A stretch of DNA of 64,000 nucleotides, taken from the NCBI RefSeq assembly GCF_009928485.1, contig NZ_JAABNP010000016.1:61913-125912 (forward strand), written 5' to 3'. Source of the stretch: Clostridium sp. C2-6-12. Its GTDB lineage: Bacteria; Bacillota; Clostridia; Clostridiales; Clostridiaceae. Of this stretch, positions 46,401-55,980 are shown in pieces. The translations under genes and the position numbers were made by a program. Below the pieces are notes generated by a model. It searched no databases and was not told the DNA's origin. It saw nothing but the letters and a program-made list of their open reading frames with translations. How positions within the stretch are numbered: the stretch's first letter is position 1; each line of letters starts with the position of its first letter.

Positions 46401-47435
46401 ATGTCTAGAAAGAATACTATAAAAAGAATACTCATATATATAAATAATTTTTTAGATAATACTTCTCTATTCAAGGACAAATTCAATCTACCAATATTTT
46501 TTTTGATTGCTATCTTATTAGTTTACATAGTCTCATACAACTTATCTTCTATGAAAAGAATAGAAAATAAGTCTAGCAACATAATATTAAATGAAAGCAA
46601 TTCTGATAAAGAATATAATATTAATTCAAAATCTTCTTCTGAAAAGGATGATACAGTTGCTGAAGATAGAAATGATACCCATATAACAACTTCAAAGGAA
46701 CCTATTACTTCTAATGTAGATAATAAAGCTACTTTCAGACAAACTGAAACATCTAATCTTATTAACGATAATAGAGGTGTTCCTGTACTATATTATCATT
46801 CAGTTAGAGAATCAGCTGATAATGAAGTAACTATAAAACCAGAAATACTTAGAGAGCATCTAAAATATATTAATGAGCAAGGTTACACAACTTTAACAAT
46901 GAAACAGCTTGAAGACTATATATTAAATAATTCTCCTATTCCTGAAAAAAGTATTTTAATTACCTTTGATGATGGATATATGGATAATTACTATAACGCA
47001 TTTCCAATATTAAAAGAATTTAATATGACCGCAACTATATTTTGTATAACCTCAGAATTAGATGGATCTTATTATTTGTCAAAAGAAGCTATAAAAGAAA
47101 TTTCAGATTATGGAATAGATATTGAAAGTCATACTGTAACACATCCTCATCTTAATAAGCTCAAATATGACAAACAATTAGAAGAATTACTTGAATCTAA
47201 AAAAACTTTAGAAGGAATAACAGGAAAAGAAATAACTTCAATTGCATATCCCTTTGGAGATTTTGATGATAATAGTGTAAAAGCTGCAAAGGAAGCTGGC
47301 TATACTCTAGGCTTTACTACAAAACTTGGTTTATCTGATAGAAATGATAATCCACTTGTTCTTGATAGAATTTATATTAGTTCCGAATATAATATGAATA
47401 CATTCAAAGAACTTTTAAATAAAACAAAAAAGTAG
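46401..47435 (+). CDS. Polysaccharide deacetylase (carbohydrate esterase 4), membrane-anchored
   Basis: 344 residues. A membrane segment (about 28-47, IFFLIAILLVYIVSYNL) is followed by a low-complexity Ser/Asn/Asp-rich linker to about 125. The NodB domain has VLYYHSVRE, motif 1 ITFDDGYMDN (Asp for catalysis and metal) and motif 2 SHTVTHPHL (two metal His). Such enzymes remove acetyl groups from peptidoglycan or other amino-sugar polymers outside the cell and give lysozyme resistance or act in biofilm formation. Convergent with the RsgI-type gene, sharing a terminator that begins inside its last codons. Confidence 0.9.
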   Translation: MSRKNTIKRILIYINNFLDNTSLFKDKFNLPIFFLIAILLVYIVSYNLSSMKRIENKSSNIILNESNSDKEYNINSKSSSEKDDTVAEDRNDTHITTSKEPITSNVDNKATFRQTETSNLINDNRGVPVLYYHSVRESADNEVTIKPEILREHLKYINEQGYTTLTMKQLEDYILNNSPIPEKSILITFDDGYMDNYYNAFPILKEFNMTATIFCITSELDGSYYLSKEAIKEISDYGIDIESHTVTHPHLNKLKYDKQLEELLESKKTLEGITGKEITSIAYPFGDFDDNSVKAAKEAGYTLGFTTKLGLSDRNDNPLVLDRIYISSEYNMNTFKELLNKTKK

Positions 47436-47452
47436 CTTTAAGCTACTTTTTT
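47426..47452. terminator. Bidirectional terminator overlapping a stop codon
   Basis: AAAAAAGTAGC and GCTACTTTTTT arms with a five-base loop; the TAG of the deacetylase gene lies in the left arm. T-runs on both strands serve both convergent genes. Confidence 0.85.
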
Positions 47453-47455
47453 GTT

Positions 47456-48511
47456 TTATTTCTTTGTATTATTTTCTTCATCTTCGTCAAAACGCTGTGG
47501 TAACTTTTGTTGATTTCCTACATTGTTAATAACTATAGGTATATTATTATCGTAAACATATTTACTTGTTTTACTAAGTATTCCGTACTTCAAAGGTTCT
47601 CCATTTACTGTAATTAATATCTTTTTACTCAATGCTGGAATTTCTTTATTAATTTCCAGCATTTGATTGTTTAATGCGTATTGAAAAGTTTCTAATATAG
47701 CCTGATCAATATCTTTATTCAACATATTTGTACTTTTTATAAGTTTATCTCCTTTTTCTGTAGGTGAATAAACATATATCAATTTATTAAATTTATTTAC
47801 ATGCATTACTATATTAGAACTTGTCTCTATAACAATTATACTTTGTGTTGTTCTATATTGAATTACTATTCCACTTCCAATTATAATAAGCAATAATAAC
47901 AAAATAGATATATATATTTTATAATACTTTAATGTCTTCTTCTCCTTGCCTTCGGCTACTTCACCAACATTAATTTTATTATTAGTTTTTATCTTTATAA
48001 ATTCACCCATAGACGTTAAAATGTACGCAGATTTTTTTAATGATTTTATAACTACACCTTTATGTATAGTTTCTTTCTTATTTGAAATACTTCTTACCTT
48101 TTCATCTTCTCGAAGCTTAACTCTAAAATAATCTTGTATACCTTTGTAATTAGGGTTAGTTAAAACTATATAATAAGCTATAATATAATCTCTGCACTTT
48201 TCTATATATTCAACTTTTATTTTGGTTAATCTGCTTAATCTTGAAAAAGGTAAATCTTTTTTTTGAGTTATTGTGTTAATTAACTCTTCATTATCATATA
48301 TATAATAAGCGATATTTAAAGCTAAATTTCTATCAATCTCTTTAAGCGGAAAATTTACTAAGTCTTTAAGCAAAACATTATAAGTATTTAATTCACTTAA
48401 AAATAGAGAGATTTGCTTACTTCTATTAATTTCTGCCGAATCTCCTACTAATAGCATAGATGGAATTGATGCAAATACATATTTATTTCTATTAAAGCTT
48501 GAATTTTCCAT
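47456..48511 (-). CDS. RsgI-type anti-sigma factor fused to a SigI C-terminal-like domain
   Basis: 351 residues. Residues about 35-135 resemble the C-terminal (-35 binding) domain of SigI: FLSELNTYNVLLKDLVNF, then DLPFSRLSRLTKIKVEYIEK and RDYIIAYYIVLTN. Residues 145-195 match the RsgI N-terminal anti-sigma domain (KGVVIKSLKKSAYILTSMGE). A membrane helix (about 196-217) and an extracytoplasmic RsgI-like domain starting SIIVIETSSNIVMHVNKF follow. Normally SigI and RsgI are separate genes; here sigma region 2 is missing, so the protein cannot act as a sigma factor itself. No sigI lies beside it. It may titrate or scaffold another SigI. ATG with a fair binding site. Confidence 0.75.
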   Translation of the reverse strand: MENSSFNRNKYVFASIPSMLLVGDSAEINRSKQISLFLSELNTYNVLLKDLVNFPLKEIDRNLALNIAYYIYDNEELINTITQKKDLPFSRLSRLTKIKVEYIEKCRDYIIAYYIVLTNPNYKGIQDYFRVKLREDEKVRSISNKKETIHKGVVIKSLKKSAYILTSMGEFIKIKTNNKINVGEVAEGKEKKTLKYYKIYISILLLLLIIIGSGIVIQYRTTQSIIVIETSSNIVMHVNKFNKLIYVYSPTEKGDKLIKSTNMLNKDIDQAILETFQYALNNQMLEINKEIPALSKKILITVNGEPLKYGILSKTSKYVYDNNIPIVINNVGNQQKLPQRFDEDEENNTKK

Positions 48512-48663
48512 AATACTAACACCTCTTTAAAATATTAACCCATTGAAAGAATGCTATCAAAAATATATATTCTTCATACTATGTTATTATAGCATATAAT
48601 GCTATTTATCCCTAAATTTTTATCTAACCTTATAATTTTAAATCAATATTTTGGAGATTATTT

Positions 48664-48828
48664 ATGAGGAGAAAAATCATCTATGTAGATTTTATAAAAA
48701 GACGTAGAATAACATTTGTGCATTTTATTATAAATAAGATTCTTTCTTTATTCTCTGAAAAATTCAGTCTAAAAAATAGGAACTCACAAAACATTGAAAT
48801 TAAACGTAATAGACGTATTTCTAATTAA
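48664..48828 (+). CDS. Small basic protein, 54 residues, unknown
   Basis: Frame from ATG at 48664 with GGAG seven bases upstream. It begins MRRKIIYVDFIKRRRITFVH and is rich in Arg and Lys with a short amphipathic stretch FIINKILSLFSEKF. It lies 100 bases before ispF in the same direction. The binding site and uninterrupted frame support coding, but no family is recognised. Confidence 0.45.
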   Translation: MRRKIIYVDFIKRRRITFVHFIINKILSLFSEKFSLKNRNSQNIEIKRNRRISN

Positions 48829-48928
48829 AAGACATGAAAATAATAATTAAAAACCTATCCTTGAATGTCTTGTTTATAGCATATATGTTAAAATGAATAT
48901 ATAAAAAACATTTTAACGAGGTGACTAT

Positions 48929-49402
48929 ATGAGAGTAGGATTAGGATATGACGTTCATAAATTAGTAGAAAATAGAAAGTTAATTTTAGGAGGAGTCGAA
49001 ATTCCATTTGAAAAAGGATTACTTGGTCATTCTGATGCTGATGTGCTTCTTCATGCTATAATGGATTCTTTGCTAGGCGCTTGTGCCCTGGGAGATATTG
49101 GTAAACATTTTCCTGATACAGATAATGCTTTTAAAGGGATCTCTAGCATTTTATTACTTAAGGAAACTGGCAAATTAATTGAAAAGGCTGGCTACGAAGT
49201 AAACAATATAGATGCTACAATAATAGCTCAAAAACCAAAAATGATGTCACACATTGAACAAATGAGAGAAAATATTTCAAAAGCGCTTGGCATTGATATT
49301 AATAAAATAAATATTAAAGCAACTACTGAAGAAGGCCTTGGTTTTACTGGTAAAATGCTTGGTATATCTTCTCAATGTATAGCTTCTGTTGATAAAATAT
49401 AA
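48929..49402 (+). CDS. ispF: 2-C-methyl-D-erythritol 2,4-cyclodiphosphate synthase
   Basis: 157 residues, the full normal length. Zn2+ and substrate-binding motifs are present: GYDVH (Asp8, His10), [19 protein letters not shown] (includes the third metal His) and [10 protein letters not shown]; the C-terminal signature is [12 protein letters not shown]. It catalyses the fifth step of the MEP isoprenoid pathway, releasing CMP. The product feeds IPP/DMAPP, also needed by the polyprenyl synthase encoded at 59496. Monocistronic with a strong terminator. Confidence 0.97.
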   Translation: MRVGLGYDVHKLVENRKLILGGVEIPFEKGLLGHSDADVLLHAIMDSLLGACALGDIGKHFPDTDNAFKGISSILLLKETGKLIEKAGYEVNNIDATIIAQKPKMMSHIEQMRENISKALGIDINKINIKATTEEGLGFTGKMLGISSQCIASVDKI

Positions 49403-49456
49403 ACTATTATAATTCATTAAACATAGTGAAATATTATATGTAATTCAATTAGAAAC

Positions 49457-49496
49457 AAAAGGTGAAAAATGATTATTTATTCATTTTTCACCTTTT
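49457..49496. terminator. Strong bidirectional terminator after ispF
   Basis: Perfect 16-base arms AAAAGGTGAAAAATGA / TCATTTTTCACCTTTT with an eight-base loop between convergent genes. Confidence 0.85.
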
Positions 49497-49555
49497 AACA
49501 ACTATATAATTAATAATGTCACTAAAATTAAAAATCATTCTATACCTAAAATAAA

Positions 49556-50230
49556 TTAAAAGATTTCCTTTAATTTTTTCAATAGAATATTTCTAAAAAG
49601 CTCTCCTTTAATTAGATCTTTTTCTGCTGCTCTGAATACTTCTCTCCATTCATCTATTGTCATATCTAATTTGTTTTCTAATTCTTCAGAATTACTTGCT
49701 AACAACGCTGATGATATTACAAATTCGCCTAACTCCTCTGGTGTTTTAAAAATTCTAATATATAAAAATTCTGCATTATCACCCATCCATTTCTTGTTAA
49801 ACTTTAAAGTAAATTTCTTTAATTCATCTTCCATCTTACTATCAGATAATCTCCATAAATTATTTAAGAATTCATAATCATCTCTCATGCTAATAGAAAT
49901 ATCTTTATTTATTTTATTAGATTTTTGTCCTTCAATTACAATTTTATCTACTGTTAAATGTGGAATTTTAGCAACAAATTTTTCTTTACCATGTATCCAT
50001 TTATAAAAAGCTTCTTGCAAAAAAGAGTATTGAATATATCCAAGTAAACCTCTAATATTAGGACAATACCCCCATACACTATTTATTCCATTTTTACTTC
50101 CAAATATAATTGTATGAAAATAAAAACTATCTTCTGTTGGAGGATTTTTCATAAACATATGCCCTCTTATTGTCTTATTCTCATTGATAAGGTTTTCCCA
50201 AAAACTAAACGAATGATAATTTTCTCTCAT
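49556..50230 (-). CDS. Hypothetical protein, 224 residues
   Basis: Start at 50230 (MRENYHSFSFWENL) chosen because GGGAAGGTG lies seven bases before it; the longer frame to 50251 includes this site. No signal peptide or membrane segment. Notable stretches are SVWGYCPNIRGLLGYIQYSF and MTIDEWREVFRAAEKDL. The composition suggests a soluble alpha/beta protein. I do not recognise a family; neighbours (ispF, HNH protein) give no clue. Confidence 0.7.
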   Translation of the reverse strand: MRENYHSFSFWENLINENKTIRGHMFMKNPPTEDSFYFHTIIFGSKNGINSVWGYCPNIRGLLGYIQYSFLQEAFYKWIHGKEKFVAKIPHLTVDKIVIEGQKSNKINKDISISMRDDYEFLNNLWRLSDSKMEDELKKFTLKFNKKWMGDNAEFLYIRIFKTPEELGEFVISSALLASNSEELENKLDMTIDEWREVFRAAEKDLIKGELFRNILLKKLKEIF

Positions 50231-50746
50231 TTTATTCACCTTCCCAGTCAATATTTTATAAAATACAGTATCTAAATATTTTCTGTGGTTTACTATTATA
50301 TTTATTATAAAGTGCTTTTAATTGCATCTTTAGATTTCATTGAAATGTAACTATCGAAAAATAATCATATATTACTATTTTACCCATCATATTCTATTTT
50401 ATTACTCATTTAAAAAATATTATCATATACATTATATAAGCTCTAATTAATTTAATTCACAAATTTAAAGTTATTGAGTCGTCAAAAAGAAAACAGTAAT
50501 AGTTATAGATAAAATCATTTTCATAAGTGCATAGCTAATATTTTTATATGTGGGTATGCTCTCTATGTAGTTAGAAGGTTCCGCATTGGAGCATAACCGC
50601 TCTCTATATAGGCGAAATGATCCGCATTGTGGCATAGCCACTCTTTTTAGAAGTGTATAATAAAATTGCTATTTTTCATTGATTACTTTATAATAATACA
50701 TGCCAATTAATTTTTTACGAGATAAATTCTAAGGGGGATAAAAACA
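50231..50746. other. Long intergenic region with a tandem repeat
   Basis: No gene seen. Apart from the roughly 40-base repeat at 50552-50650 the region is AT-rich without recognised signals. Confidence 0.4.
50552..50650. repeat. Imperfect tandem repeat, period about 40 bases, 2.4 copies
   Basis: CTCTATGTAG (50561), CTCTATATAG (50602) and CTCTTTTTAG (50641) are spaced 41 and 39 bases; CCGCATTG recurs at 50581 and 50622. One unit holds the hairpin GTGGC-ATA-GCCAC. GC content is higher than the surroundings. Confidence 0.6.
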
Positions 50747-51151
50747 TTGTCTTTATGTGAAATATGTAATGCCGAAGCTGATATACATCATATTGTTCAC
50801 AGAAGTGAAGGTGGATTTGATATAGAACTTAATTATAAATATTTATGTCCTTCTCATCATAGAGGAAAATATGGCCCCCATCAATCTAAGGAGGTCGATC
50901 TTAGATATAAGTTGGATCTTCAAAATAAATTATATAATATGCTGAAAAAAGAATATTACTCTTTTAAAGAATTAGCTTTAGAATTGAATATTCCTAAAAA
51001 CACTCTAAAAAGAATAACCAAAAACTTAAAGCTTTATAAAGAAGGCTACAAAAAATCAGAGGTTATTTTAATAATAATGGGTGGACATTTTTATTCTGAA
51101 GAAATGATTGTCAATTTGACTTTAAATAAATTAATCGAAGATAATTATTAA
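50747..51151 (+). CDS. HNH-type zinc protein with a helix-turn-helix tail
   Basis: 134 residues starting with TTG at 50747; GGGGG nine bases upstream supports this and no ATG is close. The N-terminus CEICNAEADIHHIVHRSEGG with YLCPSHHRG is an HNH endonuclease core with zinc-binding Cys pairs. The second half has a short helix-turn-helix, YSFKELALELNIPKNTLKRI. Possibly a small DNA-cutting or DNA-binding protein of mobile origin. It lacks a methylase partner nearby. Function uncertain. Confidence 0.72.
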   Translation: MSLCEICNAEADIHHIVHRSEGGFDIELNYKYLCPSHHRGKYGPHQSKEVDLRYKLDLQNKLYNMLKKEYYSFKELALELNIPKNTLKRITKNLKLYKEGYKKSEVILIIMGGHFYSEEMIVNLTLNKLIEDNY

Positions 51152-51231
51152 TTATTTTCTTATGTAAAAATTCTTTGATATATTAAATAAGAAATTATTA
51201 AACAAATCATGTGAATAGTTAAAATACTAAA

Positions 51232-51268
51232 AGAGCAGTTCAAAATGTTTAAAATTTTGAACTGCTCT
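51232..51268. terminator. Terminator between the HNH gene and ndh
   Basis: Perfect 15-base arms AGAGCAGTTCAAAAT / ATTTTGAACTGCTCT, seven-base loop; followed by TTTTAG on the minus strand, so mainly the end of the cyd-ndh operon. Confidence 0.75.
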
Positions 51269-51350
51269 ATATAGTTATTACTATAATTCTTACGCATAAA
51301 ATGTAATTATATTTTTTTACTAAAAGAAATATACTTCTTTTTAATATTGA

Positions 51351-52496
51351 TTATAATTGCGTGAATGGATACTTTACAGCTGCAATCAATTCCTTTAGGA
51401 AATTACTAATATTATAGTTCTTTATTCCACAAATAAAATAATGCATAAATATTCCTTTACGTCCTTTTACCTCAACTCCCATAACAACTCCTACACTAGT
51501 GATATACATTGGTATTATCCAGCCTAAATCAATAGGTTTAAATTCTTTTACTTGTCCACCATTTATAGTAGCCGCTATATTTTTGCCAGCGTGCTTACCT
51601 GACATTTCTGAAAAAGTTACAGCTCTCCTTAGCATATTGCCTTTTTCATCCTTTATTGCCGCTGCATCCCCTGCAATAAATACTTCTGGGTGATTTTCAA
51701 GGTTTAAGTACTTATTAACTATAATTCTGCCATCAGGAAGCATATCAAATTTACCATTTGGCTTTAATGGTGCCTTTACTCCACTACACCAACAGAAAAA
51801 AGTGTCTTTTATAATTTCTTCATTTTTTAAAACTATATCCTTTCCATCAAAACTTACAATTTGATTTTCAGTATATATTTTAAAGTTCATCTTTTTTAAT
51901 TTATTTACTACATGATCAGCAGCTTTTTCAGAAACCATAGATAAAACTTTCTTACACAAATCTACCATAATAACATTAACTTTCTTTCCCTTTTTTACAC
52001 CTAAATCATATAAATTACAAGCAAGTTCTATTCCTGTAAAACCTGCTCCAGAAATAACCAAATTAACTTCATTTTTATTTTCAATATGTTCTAAGAAATT
52101 TTTTCTAACCTTTTGAGCTGCTTCTAAAGAATCCAGTACATTTACTTTATCTAAGTTATCTTTAAAACCGAAAAAGTTTGTCGTAGAACCAGGTGCAAAA
52201 ACTAAATAGTCATATTCATATTCATCACCTTGGGTTACTATCTTTTTATCTTCAAAATTAACCTCACTTATCTCACTTTTAATAAAATTTACTTTACTAG
52301 GAACCAGATTAGTGATTTTTTCTGTTATATCCTCTTGATGTAATCTTCCACTAACTACTTCTGGCAAATTAGGTAACATAGTTGTATACTCGTTTTTATC
52401 AATCAAATATATTTCATGATTCTCTGACAAACTTTTCCCTAATTCCTTAGCAGCCTTTATACCAGCAAATCCGCCTCCAATAACAAAAATCTTCAT
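51351..52496 (-). CDS. ndh: Type II NADH dehydrogenase (NDH-2), FAD-dependent
   Basis: 381 residues. The N-terminal FAD dinucleotide fold is FVIGGGFAGIKAAKELG; the NADH-binding fold is LVISGAGFTGIELACNL (about 145-160); the second FAD motif is PEVFIAGDAAAIKDEKGN. The Cys residues found in the related thioredoxin-reductase group are absent, as expected. It passes electrons from NADH to quinone at the membrane surface without pumping protons. The start lies 25 bases after cydC with GAAGGGGGA in front, so it is the last gene of the cyd operon and the probable electron source for the bd oxidase. Confidence 0.88.
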   Translation of the reverse strand: MKIFVIGGGFAGIKAAKELGKSLSENHEIYLIDKNEYTTMLPNLPEVVSGRLHQEDITEKITNLVPSKVNFIKSEISEVNFEDKKIVTQGDEYEYDYLVFAPGSTTNFFGFKDNLDKVNVLDSLEAAQKVRKNFLEHIENKNEVNLVISGAGFTGIELACNLYDLGVKKGKKVNVIMVDLCKKVLSMVSEKAADHVVNKLKKMNFKIYTENQIVSFDGKDIVLKNEEIIKDTFFCWCSGVKAPLKPNGKFDMLPDGRIIVNKYLNLENHPEVFIAGDAAAIKDEKGNMLRRAVTFSEMSGKHAGKNIAATINGGQVKEFKPIDLGWIIPMYITSVGVVMGVEVKGRKGIFMHYFICGIKNYNISNFLKELIAAVKYPFTQL

Positions 52497-52521
52497 AAAT
52501 TATCCCCCTTCTCATAATTAG

Positions 52522-54246
52522 TTACATATTTAAATATTGGTTTTGTAAAATCCAAAATTCATAATATCTTCCCTTTAAATTTATTAATTCTTGATGAGTT
52601 CCCTTTTCTATAACCTTTCCCTCTTCAAACACTAATATTTCATCAAATCTATCCATTTCTACTAACCTGTGAGTTATCCATATACAACTTTTTTCTTTAA
52701 TTTCATCATGTATGGCCTCCACTATTTTCTTCTCTAATTCTTTATCAAGACTTGATGTCGGCTCATCTAATATAGCTATTTTACTTTGCTTTAAAAATGT
52801 CCTCACAAGCATAAGCCTTTGCTTTTCTCCACCTGATATGTTGTATCCAAATTGACCTAATAATGAATCTAATCCTTCATCACTTTCTTTAATCAAATTG
52901 TTTATTTGAAATTTTTCTAATAAATTTATCATTTCATTTTCTTCTGCCTCTTTATTAGCAATTAATAAATTTTCTCTTATAGATGTATTAAATACATATG
53001 GATTTTGCTCCATAACCGTAAAAAGTTTTCTTATATTATCTATAGCTGTATTTTTGTAGGAAGTTTCTCCTATAAAAATATCTCCTTCTTGATATTTAAT
53101 AAAACCTAATAAAGCTTTAACTATAGTGCTTTTACCTGAACCGCTCAAGCCTACTATACCTAATTTCTTTTTATGTGGCAGTTTAAATGACAAATTTTTA
53201 ATTATATATTTTTCTGCTTCATCATCATAAACACTTAAGTTTTTTACTGAGATATCATAATCAGCTATTTCTTCAGATAATTGAATTTCTTCATTACTTT
53301 TATTATCTATTATGCTAAAAATATTTTCTCCACTCTCAAAGGTTTCTTTAAATTTATACATTACCATAACCATTGGCAGTAAAGCTTCAAAAGATGCTAA
53401 AATTGTAAGAGGAAGCATGGCATAGTATATACCATCTAATTCTCTGTTTATAACTAAAGGCGCTGTAATCATAAGTGATGCACCCATTAAAATAATGGCT
53501 ACCATAGAATGAAAATTACTCCCTAAGGCATTTATTAAATTTTTTTTCTTTTGAACTTTAGATAATTGTTTGCTTAAACCTTGGAATTTCTGTATAATTT
53601 CAAGCTTCAAGGGATATATATTTATCTCCAAAATTCCTTTAAAGCTATCTAACAATATAGAATTAATACTGTTTTTTAAATTGATTTCTTTTTCTAAGAA
53701 TTTATTATTTAATTTGAATATTATTATTGGAAATATAAATCCTGCAATTATATAACCGCACCAATAAATATAAGCCAAAATGTCACTAAAACATAAAATG
53801 AACAGTCCTGTTGCTATGCCTGTTAAAACGGCTATAATTAATGGATAAATTCCTCTTAAATAAAAATCTTTAAGGACATCAACATCTGTTACAGCTTTTG
53901 TATATATATCACCAGTCTTAAATTTAATATTTTCAGAATAACCTTCATTAAAATTCTTATAAAACCATTTTCTAATACTACTTAAAATTCTAAAAGTAGC
54001 ATCATGAGATAAAATTCTTTCAAAATATCTAAATACACCTCTAAATATTCCAAAAAATCTAACTCCTACTATTAAAACCATTAAGTCTAATACATCTGGA
54101 TGAAGTGCTGCTCTTGAAATCAATACTGCTGAAGTAGACAATAATCCTACATTACTTAAAATGGTACAGACTCCCATTATTAAAGAACATATTACAAAGA
54201 AGAGTTGCTTTTTCATAAGTGAATTCATTACTTTTAAAATTCTCAT
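52522..54246 (-). CDS. cydC: CydC subunit of the thiol reductant ABC exporter
   Basis: 574 residues: six-helix exporter membrane domain and C-terminal ATPase domain with Walker A GLSGSGKST, signature ISGGEKQRLML and Walker B IAILDEPTSSLD. With CydD it exports cysteine/glutathione-like thiols needed for assembly of cytochrome bd haem centres. Its start overlaps the cydD stop by four bases. Order and operon position, not sequence alone, decide CydC versus CydD. Confidence 0.9.
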   Translation of the reverse strand: MRILKVMNSLMKKQLFFVICSLIMGVCTILSNVGLLSTSAVLISRAALHPDVLDLMVLIVGVRFFGIFRGVFRYFERILSHDATFRILSSIRKWFYKNFNEGYSENIKFKTGDIYTKAVTDVDVLKDFYLRGIYPLIIAVLTGIATGLFILCFSDILAYIYWCGYIIAGFIFPIIIFKLNNKFLEKEINLKNSINSILLDSFKGILEINIYPLKLEIIQKFQGLSKQLSKVQKKKNLINALGSNFHSMVAIILMGASLMITAPLVINRELDGIYYAMLPLTILASFEALLPMVMVMYKFKETFESGENIFSIIDNKSNEEIQLSEEIADYDISVKNLSVYDDEAEKYIIKNLSFKLPHKKKLGIVGLSGSGKSTIVKALLGFIKYQEGDIFIGETSYKNTAIDNIRKLFTVMEQNPYVFNTSIRENLLIANKEAEENEMINLLEKFQINNLIKESDEGLDSLLGQFGYNISGGEKQRLMLVRTFLKQSKIAILDEPTSSLDKELEKKIVEAIHDEIKEKSCIWITHRLVEMDRFDEILVFEEGKVIEKGTHQELINLKGRYYEFWILQNQYLNM

Positions 54247-55964
54247 ATTTCCACCTCTGGTGATTCCATTAATTTATAGTAATCTTCTCTCTTTTCCATA
54301 AGTTCTTTATGACTTCCTACTTCACTTATTTTGCCTTCTTTAAGCATTATTATCTTATCTACTGCTCTTATAGTATTTAATCTATGAGCAGCTATTAAAA
54401 CAGTATTTTTCTTAAAATGCTTTTTAACAGTTTCTATAAGAAAATCTTCTTTTTCTGCATCTAAAGCAGAACTTGGCTCATCAAAAATAATAAATCCAGA
54501 GTTTTTTATCATAGCTCTAGCAATTGCTATTCTTTGAGCTTCTCCTGAACTGATGGATACCCTTTCACCTTCACCTATAATGGTCTTATAACCTTTTTCA
54601 AAAGTCTCAGAAAACTCTTCAACTCTAGCCTTTTTGTATATATTTAGAAACTCTTCGTTATCTATTCCTTCATATCCTACAGTCAAATTATCTTCTATAC
54701 TTCTATTAAAAATATGTGGAAACTGTGGAACCAAAGTAATATTCTTTAAATACCTTTCTCTATTTATATTGTTTATGTCTATCCCATTTACAAATACCAT
54801 ATTTTCCTGCACTTCAAGAAAACCGCTTAATATATTTATCAAGGTGCTTTTGCCACTACCACTTTCACCTATGAGTGCTATCTTTTCACCAGAAGAAATT
54901 TTAAAACTTATATCCTTTAAAACTTCTTTATTCTCATATACAAAACTTAAATTCTTGACTTCTATTTCAAACTTATTATCCTCAACTGTTAATTTATCTT
55001 CTGAAAGTTTTTCTCCAAACTTTTCTTCTAGAATTTCTACTTTCTCTATGGCAACTACTCCATTTAAAGAAGCATGAAACTTTAATCCCAATTGTCTGAC
55101 TGGAAGATAAAAGTCCGGTGTTAATACTAAAATAAAGAAGGCATTTAAAAAACTTATTTGATCATAAACCAATCTTAACCCTAAATTTACAGCTACTATT
55201 GCAGTACTTATAGTTGCAAATAGTTCTAATACAAGAGCTGAAAGAAAAGATATTTTTAATACTTCCATAGTTGCTTTTCTATGGCTTTCACTAATATTAA
55301 ATATTTTATCTTCTTGATTATTACTTATTCCAAATATCTTTAAAGTACTTAAGCCTTGAAGCATGTCAATAAAGTGTGAACTTAATACGTTAAGCTTTTT
55401 CCATTGCCTTTCATTAGCTTCCTTAGATTTATAACCTATTAAAATCATAAACACAGGAATTATAGGATAAGTTATAACCATTATTAAAGCCGATATTTTA
55501 TCTACATAAGCTACACCCAAACATATAAGTAGAGGAATAATAAACGCTGAAAAAAATTGTGGAATATACTCTGAATAGTAACGTTCTACCATTTCTACTC
55601 CTTCTGTAATTGTATTTATTAATTCTCCTAATTTTTCATTTTTTACCTTATAGGGATTAGCTGAAATAACCAGCTTAAATAATTTATCTTTTAAATTTTC
55701 TTTTATTTCCTCAGAAGAATTTTTAATATATACTTCACTTACAAAATTAAATAATGCTTTTAAAACACTATTTCCTATAAATAAAACAATATATATTTTT
55801 ATTTCTTCTAATGTTTTTGTCTTTAAAAATATTCCCGATACTATAAAAGACAATAAGTATGCAGAAACAACTATAAATAAGGAGTTAAAGAGAGAAGTTA
55901 TAATAACTGCAACTATATAAAAACGCTTAAACTTACTCTCTTTTAGTAATCTTTTATTTATCAT
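54243..55964 (-). CDS. cydD: CydD subunit of the thiol reductant ABC exporter
   Basis: 573 residues with exporter membrane domain and ATPase domain: Walker A GESGSGKST, signature variant ISSGEAQRIAIARA, Walker B FIIFDEPSSALD. The first half shows the CydD pattern IIPLLICLGVAYVDKISALI. Cotranscribed behind cydB (16-base gap). Together with CydC it keeps the extracytoplasmic redox state right for bd oxidase maturation. Confidence 0.9.
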   Translation of the reverse strand: MINKRLLKESKFKRFYIVAVIITSLFNSLFIVVSAYLLSFIVSGIFLKTKTLEEIKIYIVLFIGNSVLKALFNFVSEVYIKNSSEEIKENLKDKLFKLVISANPYKVKNEKLGELINTITEGVEMVERYYSEYIPQFFSAFIIPLLICLGVAYVDKISALIMVITYPIIPVFMILIGYKSKEANERQWKKLNVLSSHFIDMLQGLSTLKIFGISNNQEDKIFNISESHRKATMEVLKISFLSALVLELFATISTAIVAVNLGLRLVYDQISFLNAFFILVLTPDFYLPVRQLGLKFHASLNGVVAIEKVEILEEKFGEKLSEDKLTVEDNKFEIEVKNLSFVYENKEVLKDISFKISSGEKIALIGESGSGKSTLINILSGFLEVQENMVFVNGIDINNINRERYLKNITLVPQFPHIFNRSIEDNLTVGYEGIDNEEFLNIYKKARVEEFSETFEKGYKTIIGEGERVSISSGEAQRIAIARAMIKNSGFIIFDEPSSALDAEKEDFLIETVKKHFKKNTVLIAAHRLNTIRAVDKIIMLKEGKISEVGSHKELMEKREDYYKLMESPEVEI

Positions 55965-55980
55965 AAATTTTAAAACTCCA

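Noticed and set aside
50552..50650. Tandem repeat as a CRISPR array
   Set aside because: Only two to three diverged copies, no unique spacers of constant length and no cas genes nearby.
54634..55077. 147-codon plus-strand frame inside cydD
   Set aside because: Shadow of the ATPase domain coding sequence.
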